A stretch of DNA of 64,000 nucleotides from Bosea sp. AS-1. GTDB lineage: Bacteria; Pseudomonadota; Alphaproteobacteria; Rhizobiales; Beijerinckiaceae. The notes beneath the pieces were generated by a model. That model ran no database searches, was not told the origin of the DNA, and saw only the letters and a program-made list of their open reading frames with translations. The translations under genes and the position numbers were made by a program. Position 1 is the stretch's first letter. Each line of letters begins with the position of its first letter. Location: assembly GCF_002220095.1 (NCBI RefSeq), contig NZ_CP022370.1, forward strand, positions 124,001 through 188,000. Reading direction: 5' to 3'. Of this stretch, positions 44,328 through 56,852 are shown piece by piece.

Positions 44328-44456
44328 TGTCGAATCCTGAGACGGTTAGGCTGCCGCGCCCGCGGGGTGCAGCTCAAAGCGTGGCGCTAGCCACGGCCCA
44401 CCGATCGCGCGGCATGACCGCGCGATCGCAGCCGGCACATCAGTGCCGGCGATGTC

Positions 44457-44807
44457 TCAGCTTCGTGGTGGTCGGGCCGGAGGCTCGCCCGGTCGCGAAA
44501 TGCGCAGCGCCTCATTACCCACACGCCCGAGCGTCACAAGAACAGGTTGGGCAAGCGTGGCGAAAACCGTTGGTCCACTCGCAAAGCACTTGGCCAGACA
44601 GAAGCTCGCGGCAGGGCAATTGGTCGTGCAATCGGGTTGTTTGTCCTTCGGATTGGGGCAGCACGGCATGTCAGGCGACATCTCTGTCATCGCCTCACGT
44701 TCCATGCGGACATAGCCAGCCCGCGCCGGCGAGACCAAGGCAGCCAACATCGTGGCTGTAACGAACAGCCCCAGGATCAGTATGTGCGTGAGAAGTCGAA
44801 ACTTCAT
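44457..44807 (-). CDS. Exported Cys-rich protein of unknown function
   Basis: A 116-residue protein from ATG 44807. A signal segment (LLTHILILGLFVTATMLAAL) is followed by MPCCPNPKDKQPDCTTNCP and SFCLAKCFASG, eight cysteines in about 35 residues, suggesting metal binding or disulfides. The C-terminal end (RPGEPPARPPRS) may be affected by a nearby indel. Similar proteins sit in copper clusters. An in-frame upstream ATG at 44876 is less likely. Confidence 0.65.
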   Translation of the reverse strand: MKFRLLTHILILGLFVTATMLAALVSPARAGYVRMEREAMTEMSPDMPCCPNPKDKQPDCTTNCPAASFCLAKCFASGPTVFATLAQPVLVTLGRVGNEALRISRPGEPPARPPRS

Positions 44808-44898
44808 GGCACCTGTTCTGACATACCGACAGGGATCGCAAAAGGGCGAGAACTGCGGCTGTTTGACCGGGAGCAACCAAAATCGCTGCTTCGTGATC

Positions 44899-45420
44899 TC
44901 AAGCTCGGCCTCTCAGCATGCGGCGCAAGATGTCGTCGCGCCGGTAGAAGTGATGCCACAGCGCCCCGGCGACATGGATCACGGCGAGCGCTAGCAGCGC
45001 CCAGCTGAGCCATCGATGCAAGGGCGCGGCGCGGAAGCTGAGATACATCGCAACCGTCCCCGTGAACGGCAACAGGAGCAGGAGGCCATACAGACAGACG
45101 TGAACGCCCGTTGCGGCCCATCGTTCGCGTGGAGACAAGTCTTCAAGCGAGGGGCGGCCATAGATGTAGCGCAATGCGATCTGAGTCAGCGCGAGCCCCA
45201 TGATCAGCCATCCCATCCAGGCGTGGACCTGATGCAGAAACAGATCAAAGGGGGCGGGCTTCGTGAAGCCATGCGCCATATGGGTGCGCTGGATCGCCCA
45301 GGAAGTGGGAACCTGGGCAATGCACAACAACGGCACAAGCCAGTGGATCCAGCGCTGGTAGGCGCCGAAAGACCTGCCCACACTGACTTTGGGAATAAGG
45401 ATGCTTTGCAACAAGCTCAC
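44899..45420 (-). CDS. Cytochrome b561 family protein
   Basis: A 173-residue inner-membrane protein with four hydrophobic helices and His residues positioned for two b-type haems: QRWIHWLVPLLCIAQ, FLHQVHAWMGWLIMGLALTQ, GVHVCLYGLLLLL and LAVIHVAGALWHHFYRRDD. This is the pattern of bacterial cytochrome b561 (YodB/CybB type), which moves electrons between quinol and periplasmic acceptors. In this cluster it may serve copper redox chemistry. Confidence 0.88.
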   Translation of the reverse strand: MSLLQSILIPKVSVGRSFGAYQRWIHWLVPLLCIAQVPTSWAIQRTHMAHGFTKPAPFDLFLHQVHAWMGWLIMGLALTQIALRYIYGRPSLEDLSPRERWAATGVHVCLYGLLLLLPFTGTVAMYLSFRAAPLHRWLSWALLALAVIHVAGALWHHFYRRDDILRRMLRGRA

Positions 45421-45453
45421 GATGCAGCCCCGTTCATTCGAATGGCATCGCCC

Positions 45454-47829
<2,376 letters not shown>

Positions 47830-47907
47830 GGCTTGCCGCTCTGCTCCCCTGCCCCTTTGCCTTACCAATGCATGAGCGGCCGGCGGGTTCGCGCCGGCCG
47901 CTCGCGA

Positions 47908-48174
47908 TCAGCCGGTGCGATCCGCGCCGGGCGTGTATCCAGCGCCCGCCACGATTGACCTGATGACGGAGAAGTCGGCCGCGCCGACGACGCTGACGCG
48001 TTTCGAAGTCGGGTCGGCGGTGACCGCGGTTCCGGGCAATTGGTCCTCGATCGCCTTCTTGATCGTACCGGCGCAATGGCCGCAGGTCATGTCCTCGACG
48101 CGAAAGCTGATCGCGCCCTCAGGAGCAGTTGTCGCCTTGGCGGCGCTATCCGAATGTTGCTGGCAGGAGCACAT
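47908..48174 (-). CDS. CopZ-like HMA copper chaperone
   Basis: An 88-residue protein with an HMA domain (ISFRVEDMTCGHCAGTIKKAI; GADFSV region) and an extra N-terminal Cys pair (MCSCQQHSD). It would bind Cu(I) at CxxC and pass it to the P-type ATPase encoded 78 bp downstream. A CueR-type promoter lies directly upstream, so the chaperone and ATPase should be copper-induced together. Confidence 0.88.
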   Translation of the reverse strand: MCSCQQHSDSAAKATTAPEGAISFRVEDMTCGHCAGTIKKAIEDQLPGTAVTADPTSKRVSVVGAADFSVIRSIVAGAGYTPGADRTG

Positions 48175-48208
48175 GGCTGCGATGTCCCAAAAAATTGCCG
48201 ATTACAGC

Positions 48209-48239
48209 AACCTACGCCTTCCCATTATAGGAAGGTCAA
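48209..48239 (-). promoter_or_regulatory. CueR/MerR-type promoter of the chaperone-copA unit
   Basis: Read on the minus strand there is TTGACC (-35, 48234-48239), a 19-bp spacer and TAGGTT (-10, 48209-48214). The spacer carries the inverted repeat CCTTCC/GGAAGG (48217-48222 and 48230-48235). This is the arrangement of CueR/HmrR promoters. Confidence 0.8.
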
Positions 48240-48432
48240 GGGCATGTTGCATGCGCGTTCTAGAACTTTCTGAGAGCGCAAAATGCGGAGCTGAGTCTGA
48301 TCTTTCAGGGGCGCGGGAACGCGGTCGGGATTGGTCAGCGCTAGCATCTTGTCCCGGGGGACAATAGCTGCGCGAGCGCGGCAGATGTTAATTTGCTTCA
48401 GAAAGCTCGGCAGTTCCAGGATCGGAGGACTT

Positions 48433-48789
48433 ATGAGCCAGGCGATTCATCCAGCAGCCGCTTCGACTCACTTGCCGGCATTCCTCGCCGGCCCCGGTGA
48501 AACGGACTGGCTCCTGGTTGCGATGGGCATTCTTTTGATCATCTTCGTCTTGGCAATTGGTATTCTATATTTGCACCTGCACGTCCTGCCGGATCGGATT
48601 GCTCATAATAAAGTGCAATTGCAGATCGTTTGTGTGCTGGGATTGCTGGCCATGTTCACGCACATGCACATTTTCTGGATCGCGGGCCTTCTTCTTGCTT
48701 TCGTCGACATTCCCGATTTCATCACTCCACTCAAACGCATCGTAGCGGCAACGGAAACGATCGCAGGCGCGAAAGATCGACCACAATGA
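48433..48789 (+). CDS. Small membrane protein of unknown function
   Basis: A 118-residue protein with GGAGG before ATG 48433. Two hydrophobic helices (LLVAMGILLIIFVLAIGILYL and QLQIVCVLGLLAMFTHMHIFWIAGLLLAFV) flank a short loop with HLHVLPDRIAH. His and Met in the second helix are notable. It is divergent from the CopZ-like gene and borders the metal cluster. No family is recognised. Confidence 0.6.
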   Translation: MSQAIHPAAASTHLPAFLAGPGETDWLLVAMGILLIIFVLAIGILYLHLHVLPDRIAHNKVQLQIVCVLGLLAMFTHMHIFWIAGLLLAFVDIPDFITPLKRIVAATETIAGAKDRPQ

Positions 48790-48915
48790 GTAGATCAAAG
48801 TGCCTTGCAGGACGCGACTGGCACGATCGCAACTTCGGGGGCGCTCGCATTTCCAATTTCAGGAAGATCAAGAGTTCTCGCTTGCTGCCCATCGGTCCTG
48901 CGTCCCGTTTCTCCC

Positions 48916-49722
<807 letters not shown>

Positions 49723-49733
49723 GAAGGCCTCTC

Positions 49734-50837
49734 CTAGCGAGCAGCGGGGCCGCGCCGCTCCAGGAAATCGGCAAAGCGGGCGAATGAGAAGGACAGGGCG
49801 AAGAAGATCGCGCCGATGAAGAGGAAGGTTTCGGCCGCAGGCGACGGCCAGGCCGGATCGGCCAGGGCCGCCTTGCCGGAGCTGATCAGGTCGAACAGCC
49901 CGACCACGAGCACGAGGCTGGTGTTCTTGATCATCACGATGATCGTGTTGGCCAAGGCCGGGATCACCACCCTGATCGCCTGCGGCAGGATGACGAGATA
50001 CTGCGTGCGCCAGAACGGCAGGCCGAGCGCGGCAGCCGCCTCGTACTGGCCTTTCGGGATCGCCTGCAGCCCACCGCGGACGACTTCGGCGAGATAGGCC
50101 GCCGCGAAGATCGTCAGGGCGACGAGGGCGCGCACGAATTTGTCGGGCAGCAGCGCCTCCGGCAGGAACAGCGGCAGCATGATCGAGGCGACGAAGAGGA
50201 TCGAGAGCAGCGGAAGGCCACGCACCGACTCGATCGCGATGACCGCGGCGATCCGGACAGCCGGCATTGTCGACCGGCGGCCCAGCGCGAGCAGGATCCC
50301 GGCTGGAAAGGCGATGCCGATCGCGACAACGGTGAGGATCAGCGTCACCGGCAAGCCGCCCCAGGCGGAGGTCGGAACCTCTCCGAGGCCGAGGCCGCCA
50401 CCCATCAGCCAGGCGATCAGCGCAAGCGCCCCGATCCAGAGCCTGAGCAGGCGCAGCGTCCAGCTCGCCGGCCGGACCGACCAGCCGAGCAAGGCCAGGA
50501 TCATGAGGCAGACCAGGGCCGGCCGCCAGCGCTCCTCGACCGGGTAGATGCCGAACAGCAGCTGGCCGGACTTGGCATAGATGAAGCTCCAGCAGGCACC
50601 GGACGCGGCGCGGCAGGCGGCGGGGTCCGGATTGAAGAGGACGGCGTCGAGCACTAGCCAACGCAGCATCGGCGGCAGGGCAACAGTGAGCATGGCGCCG
50701 AAAGCCAGCGTCAGCGTGGCATTCAGCGGCGAGCCGAACAGCAGCCCGATTGTCCGGCGCAGCGAGGCAAGGAGCGGTGCGGACCAAGTCTGCACCGGCA
50801 CTGGCGCCTCCGAGAGAGGGAGCGAAATCATTTTCAC
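49734..50837 (-). CDS. aapM: Amino-acid ABC permease (AapM type)
   Basis: A 367-residue inner-membrane permease with about eight hydrophobic segments. The binding-protein-dependent transport motif is [26 protein letters not shown], followed by [17 protein letters not shown] and MIKNTSLV. The length and the large N-terminal extension with a periplasmic loop ([10 protein letters not shown]) are typical of AapM rather than HisM-size permeases. It pairs with AapQ as the transmembrane heterodimer. Confidence 0.92.
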   Translation of the reverse strand: MKMISLPLSEAPVPVQTWSAPLLASLRRTIGLLFGSPLNATLTLAFGAMLTVALPPMLRWLVLDAVLFNPDPAACRAASGACWSFIYAKSGQLLFGIYPVEERWRPALVCLMILALLGWSVRPASWTLRLLRLWIGALALIAWLMGGGLGLGEVPTSAWGGLPVTLILTVVAIGIAFPAGILLALGRRSTMPAVRIAAVIAIESVRGLPLLSILFVASIMLPLFLPEALLPDKFVRALVALTIFAAAYLAEVVRGGLQAIPKGQYEAAAALGLPFWRTQYLVILPQAIRVVIPALANTIIVMIKNTSLVLVVGLFDLISSGKAALADPAWPSPAAETFLFIGAIFFALSFSFARFADFLERRGPAAR

Positions 50838-50841
50838 GGGA

Positions 50842-51957
50842 TCAGCGTTCCACGATGGCGATGCGGCGGTTGTACCAATTGGCCGCGCTCGACAGGGTCA
50901 GGTTCAGGGCGAGGTAGACGCCCAGGATGATGAAGACGCCTTCGATCGAATGGCTTGACTTGCTGATGATGGTGTTCATCACCGCAAGGAAATCCGGGTA
51001 GCCGACAGCGATCGCCAGCGTCGAATTCTTGACGACGTTGATGTACTGGCTGTTGAGCGGCGGCACGATCACCCGCAGCATTTGCGGGATCACGATCAGC
51101 CGCAGGATCTGGGTCCGGGACAGGCCAACCGAGCGGCCGGCATCCCATTGCCCCGGCCCCACCGACAGGACGCCGCCCCGCACGATCTCGGCGATGAAGC
51201 CGGTGGTGTAGAGCGTCAGGCCGATCAGGATCGTGCTGAGCTCCGGGGTCAGCTCCAGCCCGCCCTGGAAATTCGAACCCGCGAAGACCGGCCAATCGGT
51301 CCAGAAGCCGGCATCGGCAACCCAGAGGCCGAGCAGCAGCACGGCCGCCGCGGCCCAGCTCAAGCGGGAGCGGAAACGGCGCAGGGCTCCGGCCGTCCGG
51401 GCGACGAGCAAGAGCAGCCCGGCAAGGAAGATCAGGGCGACTCCCGCCGTCTCCATGTCGATATGCACGCTCGGCACCATGACGCCGCGCATCGAGGCGA
51501 AGACGCCGGGTATCGGATTGAGCGCCTCGCCGACCGGCGGGAGGACCTTCCACCAGAGCGAATAGAGGAAGATCAGCAGGACGATCGGTGGCGAGTTGCG
51601 GGCGATCTCGACCCAGACCCGGCAGGTGCCGGCAGCGAGCGGATTGCTGCTCAGCCGGGTCACGCCGACGATCAGACCGAGCACCGACGAGAAGACGATG
51701 ACCAGCGCGGAGATGAAGACCGTGTTCGCCAGCCCGACGACGATCGCCCAGTAATACGGGTCGCGCGACTTGTAGGAGAGGATCGCCTCGGAGATCACGA
51801 TCCGGGACGGCGTCGTCAGGAAGTCGAACCCGATTGGAATCCCGCGGGTCTGCAAGTTCGCGAAGGTCGTGTTGACGAGCAGCGTCGCTGTGCCAATGAC
51901 GGCAGCCACCAGTGCGCATTGAATGACGATCGACCTCGTCCTGGCATCGCTCAGCAT
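50842..51957 (-). CDS. aapQ: Amino-acid ABC permease (AapQ type)
   Basis: A 371-residue permease from ATG 51957, chosen because GGGGAG lies 6 bp upstream; ATG 51984 is an in-frame alternative. Multiple membrane helices and the EAA loop (GFIAEIVRGGVLSVGPGQWDAG, RSVGLSRTQILRLIVIPQ) are seen, with the AapQ-like N-terminal region (NTTFANLQTRGIPIGFDFL). It lies 65 bp after aapJ, behind a strong hairpin, and 4 bp before aapM. Confidence 0.9.
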   Translation of the reverse strand: MLSDARTRSIVIQCALVAAVIGTATLLVNTTFANLQTRGIPIGFDFLTTPSRIVISEAILSYKSRDPYYWAIVVGLANTVFISALVIVFSSVLGLIVGVTRLSSNPLAAGTCRVWVEIARNSPPIVLLIFLYSLWWKVLPPVGEALNPIPGVFASMRGVMVPSVHIDMETAGVALIFLAGLLLLVARTAGALRRFRSRLSWAAAAVLLLGLWVADAGFWTDWPVFAGSNFQGGLELTPELSTILIGLTLYTTGFIAEIVRGGVLSVGPGQWDAGRSVGLSRTQILRLIVIPQMLRVIVPPLNSQYINVVKNSTLAIAVGYPDFLAVMNTIISKSSHSIEGVFIILGVYLALNLTLSSAANWYNRRIAIVER

Positions 51958-51988
51958 GCCGCTCTCCCCATTTTTATCCGTCATCGAA

Positions 51989-52013
51989 AGGGGAGCGTTC
52001 GCCACGCTCCCCT
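51989..52013 (-). terminator. Intra-operon hairpin between aapJ and aapQ
   Basis: A perfect 10-bp stem (AGGGGAGCGT/ACGCTCCCCT) with a five-base loop lies between the binding-protein gene and the permease genes. Such hairpins usually stabilise the binding-protein mRNA or attenuate downstream expression, giving more AapJ than permease. Confidence 0.65.
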
Positions 52014-52022
52014 CGGCAGCAC

Positions 52023-53051
52023 CTAGTCCCAGGGGTAGGGATAGTTCAGGCCGCCGTCCTTCCAGAGTGCATTCAGCCCGCGGTCGACCTTGAGGGGGCT
52101 GTTTTTCCCGAGATTGTTGTCCCAGATCTCGGCGTAGTTCCCCATCTGCTTGACGACGTTGTAGACCCATTTGTCGTCAAGCCCGAGCGGCTTGCCGAAG
52201 CCCGGCTCCTGACCGAGCACCCGCTTGATCTCGCTCGACCCGGACTTCAGCTTCTCGTCGATGTTCTTGGCGGTGATGCCGTGGAGTTCTGCCCAGAGCA
52301 AAGCATTGACCGTCCAGCGCGTGATATCGAAAAGCTGATCGTCTCCGCGCGCCACCGCGACGCCGTTCGGCTCGGCCGCATGGCCCACCTTGATGATGTC
52401 GAAATCGTCCGGATTCTTGGCCACCGAGGCGCGCTGGCCGGCGGCCGCCGTGCCATCGGTCACATAGGTGTCGCAGCGCCCGCCGAAGAATGCATCGCGC
52501 GCCTGGATCGTCGAGTCGAAGTAGACCTTCTTCATCGTGATCCCGTGCTCTTCCTCGGTCTCCTCGATCGCCTTCTCGGTCAGGCTGCCGCCGCCCTGCA
52601 GGCATACCGTCTTGCCGGCGAGCTGCTTGGGATCGGTGATCTTGTCGGCTTTGCGCACCAGCAGGCCGTCGGTGTCGTAGAGCGTGATCCAGACGAAGCG
52701 GACCACCGTGTCACGCGAGAGAGTGATGGTGGAGGTTCGTGAAAGCACGTCGATTTCGCCGGTCTGCAGCGCCGGGAACCGCTGACCGGCATTGAGCGGG
52801 ACGAAGCGGATCTTGTCCTTGTCGCCGAGGATGGCCGCCGCGAAGGTCCGGCAGATATCGGAATCGAAGCCGCGGTAATAGCCTTTCTCGTCGGGCCGCG
52901 AGAGGCCGGGCACACCCTGGCTCGCACCGCAGCTGACATAGCCACGCTGCTTGATCTTGTTCACGACGCTTTGCGCGCTCGCATCGCCGATACCCGTCGT
53001 CAGGCCGGCGGCGGCAAACGCCGTTCCGAGCAGCGTTTTCAATCTTGGCAT
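52023..53051 (-). CDS. aapJ: Amino-acid ABC substrate-binding protein (AapJ type)
   Basis: A 342-residue periplasmic protein with a signal peptide (LLGTAFAAAGLTTGIGDASAQ). The family-3 solute-binding pattern is VSCGASQGVPGLSRPDEKGYYRG, GFDSDICRTFAAAILG and RFPALQTGEIDVLSRTSTIT. The size (about 340) and the C-terminal VDRGLNALWKDGGLNYPYPW match AapJ/BztA. It binds the amino acid for AapQMP. It starts 38 bp after the metC-like gene, in one operon. Confidence 0.93.
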   Translation of the reverse strand: MPRLKTLLGTAFAAAGLTTGIGDASAQSVVNKIKQRGYVSCGASQGVPGLSRPDEKGYYRGFDSDICRTFAAAILGDKDKIRFVPLNAGQRFPALQTGEIDVLSRTSTITLSRDTVVRFVWITLYDTDGLLVRKADKITDPKQLAGKTVCLQGGGSLTEKAIEETEEEHGITMKKVYFDSTIQARDAFFGGRCDTYVTDGTAAAGQRASVAKNPDDFDIIKVGHAAEPNGVAVARGDDQLFDITRWTVNALLWAELHGITAKNIDEKLKSGSSEIKRVLGQEPGFGKPLGLDDKWVYNVVKQMGNYAEIWDNNLGKNSPLKVDRGLNALWKDGGLNYPYPWD

Positions 53052-53089
53052 GGTTATCTCCGTTCCCCTGTTTTATGAGTTTGGTTCTG

Positions 53090-54300
53090 TTATTCGGCCG
53101 CGGTACGGCCCACCGCCTGCGACGCCGTCGCGAATTCCGCGAAGGGGGCGAAGGCCTGCTCGAGATCGCCGATCAGGTCCTCGAGTGCTTCCAGGCCGAT
53201 CGACAACCGCCAGACCGGCCCCGACGGCAGCCAGTCGAGGCTGGTCCGACCTTTCCGCGGATCACTGACCGCGATCAGCGAATGAACGCCGCCCCAGCTC
53301 GCGCCGAGCCTGAACAGGCGCATCCGCCGCAGGACCTCGTTCTGCAGGGTGCAAGCTCGGGCCGGAGCACCACCGAGAACACCCCGGCCGCGCCTGAAAA
53401 ATCCCGCTCCCACACCGCATGGCCGGGATGCCCCGGCATGGCCGGATGCAGGATCCGAACGATCTCAGGGCGCCGTGACAGCCAGGCCAGAATCTCGGCT
53501 GCGGTCGCGGCGGCATGGCGCATGCGGACCGGCATGGTCATCAAGCCGCGCTCGCACAACGCGCAATCCTCCGGCGAGACGCCATAGCCGAGGAAGCGCG
53601 CGGTATCCTTCAGACGCCGGAACAGGCCTTCATCCCGCACGGCGAGCGAACCCATCAGCAGATCGCCATGCCCCCCGGCATGCTTCGACAGTGCCTGCAT
53701 GCTGATATCGACGCCATGGGCCAGCGGCTTGAACAGGAGGTGGGAGGCCCAGGTATTGTCGGCGGCGACCAGCGCCCCGACCTTGTGGGCCGCCGCGACG
53801 ATCGCCGGCACGTCCTGGACCTCGAAGGTCGCGGAACCCGGCGATTCCACCCACACCAACCGTGTCCGCTCGTCGAGAAGCTCCGCGATCCCGGCATCGA
53901 GCCGCGGATCGTAGGACTGCGCCGGGATGCCGAGCGGCCCCAGGAGGCGCAGGATCATGTCCCGCGCCGGACCATAGAGCGTCTCGGGCATCAGGATGCG
54001 GTCGCCGCTGCGGCACACCGCCATCGTCGCCAGCGTCAGCGCCGCCATGCCTGACGGCACGACGATCGCCCGCGATGCCCCTTCGAGCTGGGCGATATGA
54101 TCCTCGAGGAGCCGGCTCGTCGGCGTCCCGTATAGCCCGTAGCTGAAGCCGTCATAAACGCGCTCGGCCCGTTTTTCGAATGCTTCAAGATCATCGAAAA
54201 CGATCGTCGAAGCGCGTTCGACCGGCATTGCCACCGCTTGAAATGGCTGCCGCGAACGCTCGGGCGGATGGATATGGAAGGTGTCGTCGGATTTCGTCAT
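53090..54300 (-). pseudogene. metC: Cystathionine beta-lyase-like PLP enzyme, one frameshift
   Basis: About 404 residues when corrected. Cys/Met-metabolism PLP signatures are RVYDGFSYGLYGTPTSRLLE, PSGMAALTLATMAV, VAADNTWASHLLFKPLAHG and the PLP-lysine box MQALSKHAGGHGDLLMG. Near 53,355 one base is missing: VVLRPEL continues as CTLQNEVLRRMRLFRLG in the next frame, then SWGGVHSLIAVSDP, ending at 53090. The enzyme would split cystathionine or cystine-type thioethers to a thiol, pyruvate and ammonia. It is the first gene of the run with aapJQMP, so the transporter may import sulfur amino acids. Confidence 0.82.
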
Positions 54301-54308
54301 GGGCCAAC

Positions 54309-54343
54309 GTTAGTTCGCGCTAACATTGCCATCTATGGCCATA
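54309..54343. promoter_or_regulatory. Divergent lysR/metC control region with two palindromes
   Basis: An inverted repeat GTTAG-TTCGCG-CTAAC (54309-54324), with a LysR-like T-N11-A spacing, and a perfect palindrome TATGGCCATA (54334-54343) lie in the 79 bp between the divergent genes. They are the likely LysR binding sites. Confidence 0.55.
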
Positions 54344-54379
54344 TCGATAGAGTCGATCCGTTCTTGATATGGCTGTCCC

Positions 54380-55276
54380 ATGAACCTGCGCGACATCGAC
54401 GTCTTCCACGCGATCATGACCAGCGGCGGCGCCGGGGCCGCAGCCGCCCTCCTCGATACGTCTCAGCCGGCGATCAGCCGCTCGCTCGCCAAGCTCGAGG
54501 CCGAACTCGGGTTCAGTCTGTTCGATCGGATCCGTGGCCGCCTGGTTCCGACCCGCGAAGCTCAGCTCTTCCACGCCGAGGTGAAGGCCAATCTGGTTGG
54601 TCTCGATCGCCTCAAGCTGCGCGCCGCTCAGATCAAGGAGGTGGGCGCCGGGACTATTCGGGTTGCCAGTCTGTCCGCTCTTGGACATGGCCTGGTCCCG
54701 CGGGCGATCACGGCGTTCTCGCGCAAGCACCCGCAGGTGCGGATCAGCTACCAGGTCCGCACTTCGAACGTCGTTCGCGACCTGGTGGCGTCCGGCAGTT
54801 TCGACATCGGTCTGGCTGCGGACGAGATCGACACCAATGGTGTCCTGCACACCGTATTCACCACACCGCGCGCCGTCTGCGTCATGCCGCGCCAGCATCC
54901 GCTGGCCAGCCGGGGCGTGATCACGCCAGCGGACCTGAGCGGCGAGAGCTTCTTGGCTCTCGCGCCGGAGGATACCGTGCGGCTGGCCATGGATAAGATA
55001 TTTGCCGACTATCGTGTTCAGCCCCGCATTCTAGTGGAGACGCCCTATGGCGTGACTATCGCCATCTTGGCCGCGCAGGGCCTCGGCTTAGGCCTCGTCA
55101 ACCCGTTCATCATCGCTGACCAGATGATCCAAGGGATTGCCGTTCGGCCCTTCGAACCTGCTGTCCACTTTCGAGCGCTTCTGCTACGACCGCCAGATGG
55201 CGTAAACTCCGGGCTGGTTTCGGATTTCGTTGCGGAACTCTACGCTATTCGGAACGCATTCGCGGTCGCGGATTGA
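54380..55276 (+). CDS. LysR-family regulator
   Basis: A 298-residue regulator. The N-terminal winged HTH is typical (MNLRDIDVFHAIMTSGGAGA, LDTSQPAISRSLAKLEAELG, FSLFDRIRGRLVPT). The co-inducer domain follows, with IRVASLSALGHGLVPRAI. It is divergent from metC-aapJQMP and most likely senses a sulfur amino acid or its derivative to control that operon. The target and inducer are inferred from position. Confidence 0.9.
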   Translation: MNLRDIDVFHAIMTSGGAGAAAALLDTSQPAISRSLAKLEAELGFSLFDRIRGRLVPTREAQLFHAEVKANLVGLDRLKLRAAQIKEVGAGTIRVASLSALGHGLVPRAITAFSRKHPQVRISYQVRTSNVVRDLVASGSFDIGLAADEIDTNGVLHTVFTTPRAVCVMPRQHPLASRGVITPADLSGESFLALAPEDTVRLAMDKIFADYRVQPRILVETPYGVTIAILAAQGLGLGLVNPFIIADQMIQGIAVRPFEPAVHFRALLLRPPDGVNSGLVSDFVAELYAIRNAFAVAD

Positions 55277-55618
55277 GCAGGGGTCAAGCCCCCATATCGG
55301 CCCAAACGAGCGACCCGGTCTTGCAGTCAGATGTTCCTCTCAACGCGCCTGACCACCTCGCGGGAGACGCCAAGGGCCCCATCGAGAGACTTGCCCCATC
55401 ACTGCCGGACAAAATCGTTATCCGCGAAAGAGGGTCAGCGCCAACGCAACTCACAGGTCGGGGAGCTCTCCATGATCCGACCTTTGGGCCGTTTGCCTTT
55501 TACAGTCTGACGGCGTTAGCCGCATCGTTTCCCGCTGCAGTTAGGGCAGCTTCGTACAGACATGGCTCAAAGCCGAATTCAATTGTTGACGTCGAACGGC
55601 TCCGGAGATCGAGGCAGC
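55277..55618. other. Gap after the LysR gene
   Basis: About 340 bp without a supported gene. Composition becomes AT-richer towards 55.6 kb, where transferred-looking genes begin. Confidence 0.45.
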
Positions 55619-56665
55619 CTACTCGTTCTTTAGATCGACAATATCAATCTTTTCCAACCATATTTCTCGCCACCACGTATAAATACTTCTCGGGCAAAAT
55701 AACCTGCACTCGCTGTATCGAGAACGGCAGTATGAATTATCCAGAATGACGGCCGGCGTTTTGAGGCGCCTCATAAATCCAGTTTTCTCATCAACGAAAA
55801 TTTCAACGCGGGTTCTTACCTGCAAAACCTTGCCGCAATACGGAACCAGCTCGGCATCAAAACTCATGCCGCGATTCTGATTGAAAGTATCAATCGTTTT
55901 CCTGATGTCCTCAAAGGACCGAACTCGGACCCAATCCCCAGCTTGGAGATTAAGTTCGCGTACCGGCCCAGCCGTGCCATGCGCGAGAACTCCGACTCGC
56001 CTAGGAAATGGAACGCCCCCCCACATTGATTGAACCCGATCATAGAGCCATCGCGCAGGTCGACCCAATCTCCGCCTCTTGGCCATCGTTACGAAAATGA
56101 ATGCGAAATACAAAAATCCACGCAACATTCTTGGCAATGAATTGTTTCCTGACGTATAATCCTCAAAATATTGCCGCGCATCCCACCATTTTAGAGGCTG
56201 TGTATACTTAAGAAGCTCGGTAGCCTGACAAGAATATCTAACATCCTGCGTCGAGCCAGTTCCGGGTGCGTGGGTCGCACTCGTCACATCGGCTTCGGTG
56301 CAGCTCGCCGCGAGGTGCTTCGTATCCGATGTTTCAGAGAAATCGCCTTTCCCGGCCGGCTTGAGCCACGCCTGCTTCCAGAAGATCAGGCATCCCGCCT
56401 GACACCCCCCGTAGGCCTTCCCGTCGCATCGATGAGCCAGGTGGACGCCGCCAGGTAGGCGGCGGCCAACATAATCTCCACTTACGGTGTCGCAAGTTTT
56501 GTGTGCGAGCTTATAAATCTGGAATTGTTGACCGCAATATTCGAACATCTGCGGCATGAACGGCAGCCCTTCGAAGCGCCCGCTTTTATCCAGCGTTGCA
56601 AGAATCTCCTCCTTGCTTCGCACTTCGACCCAGTCACCGGCACGCAGCTGCATGTTCAACTCCAA
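55619..56665 (-). CDS. Duplicated Cys-motif protein of unknown function
   Basis: A 348-residue protein made of two related halves. Half 1: QLRAGDWVEVRSKEEILATL, FEYCGQQFQIYKLAHKTCD, then CDGKAYGGCQAGCLIFWKQAWLK. Half 2: NLQAGDWVRVRSFEDIRKTI, LVPYCGKVLQVRTRV, then CRSRYSECRLFCPRSIYTWW and REIWLEK. Each half keeps a YCG motif and a C-x(6)-C-x(3)-C cluster beside aromatic W residues, suggesting metal or disulfide sites. A hydrophobic patch (MLRGFLYFAFIFVTM) lies between the halves. The function is unknown. It is divergent from a Wzx-like flippase, and the AT-richer codon use suggests acquisition. Confidence 0.7.
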   Translation of the reverse strand: MELNMQLRAGDWVEVRSKEEILATLDKSGRFEGLPFMPQMFEYCGQQFQIYKLAHKTCDTVSGDYVGRRLPGGVHLAHRCDGKAYGGCQAGCLIFWKQAWLKPAGKGDFSETSDTKHLAASCTEADVTSATHAPGTGSTQDVRYSCQATELLKYTQPLKWWDARQYFEDYTSGNNSLPRMLRGFLYFAFIFVTMAKRRRLGRPARWLYDRVQSMWGGVPFPRRVGVLAHGTAGPVRELNLQAGDWVRVRSFEDIRKTIDTFNQNRGMSFDAELVPYCGKVLQVRTRVEIFVDEKTGFMRRLKTPAVILDNSYCRSRYSECRLFCPRSIYTWWREIWLEKIDIVDLKNE

Positions 56666-56852
56666 CTGTTAGCGCGTTGTTCGGGCAATCGAGTCTGGCG
56701 CGACGCGCAGCCAATCCCGCGGAAATCTCGATCGTTCAGGAAAATTAACTTGGATATCTTCGAATACATGACGTAGAGTTTCTAAAGACATTATGCCGCC
56801 TGAGGCCTTTGGCGAACGCTATCAGCGTACAGTCTTCCGGGAGCTTGAGATC

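Noticed and set aside
55273..55749. Plus-strand frame following the LysR gene
   Set aside because: It overlaps the end of the duplicated Cys-motif gene antisense and has no features; probably chance.
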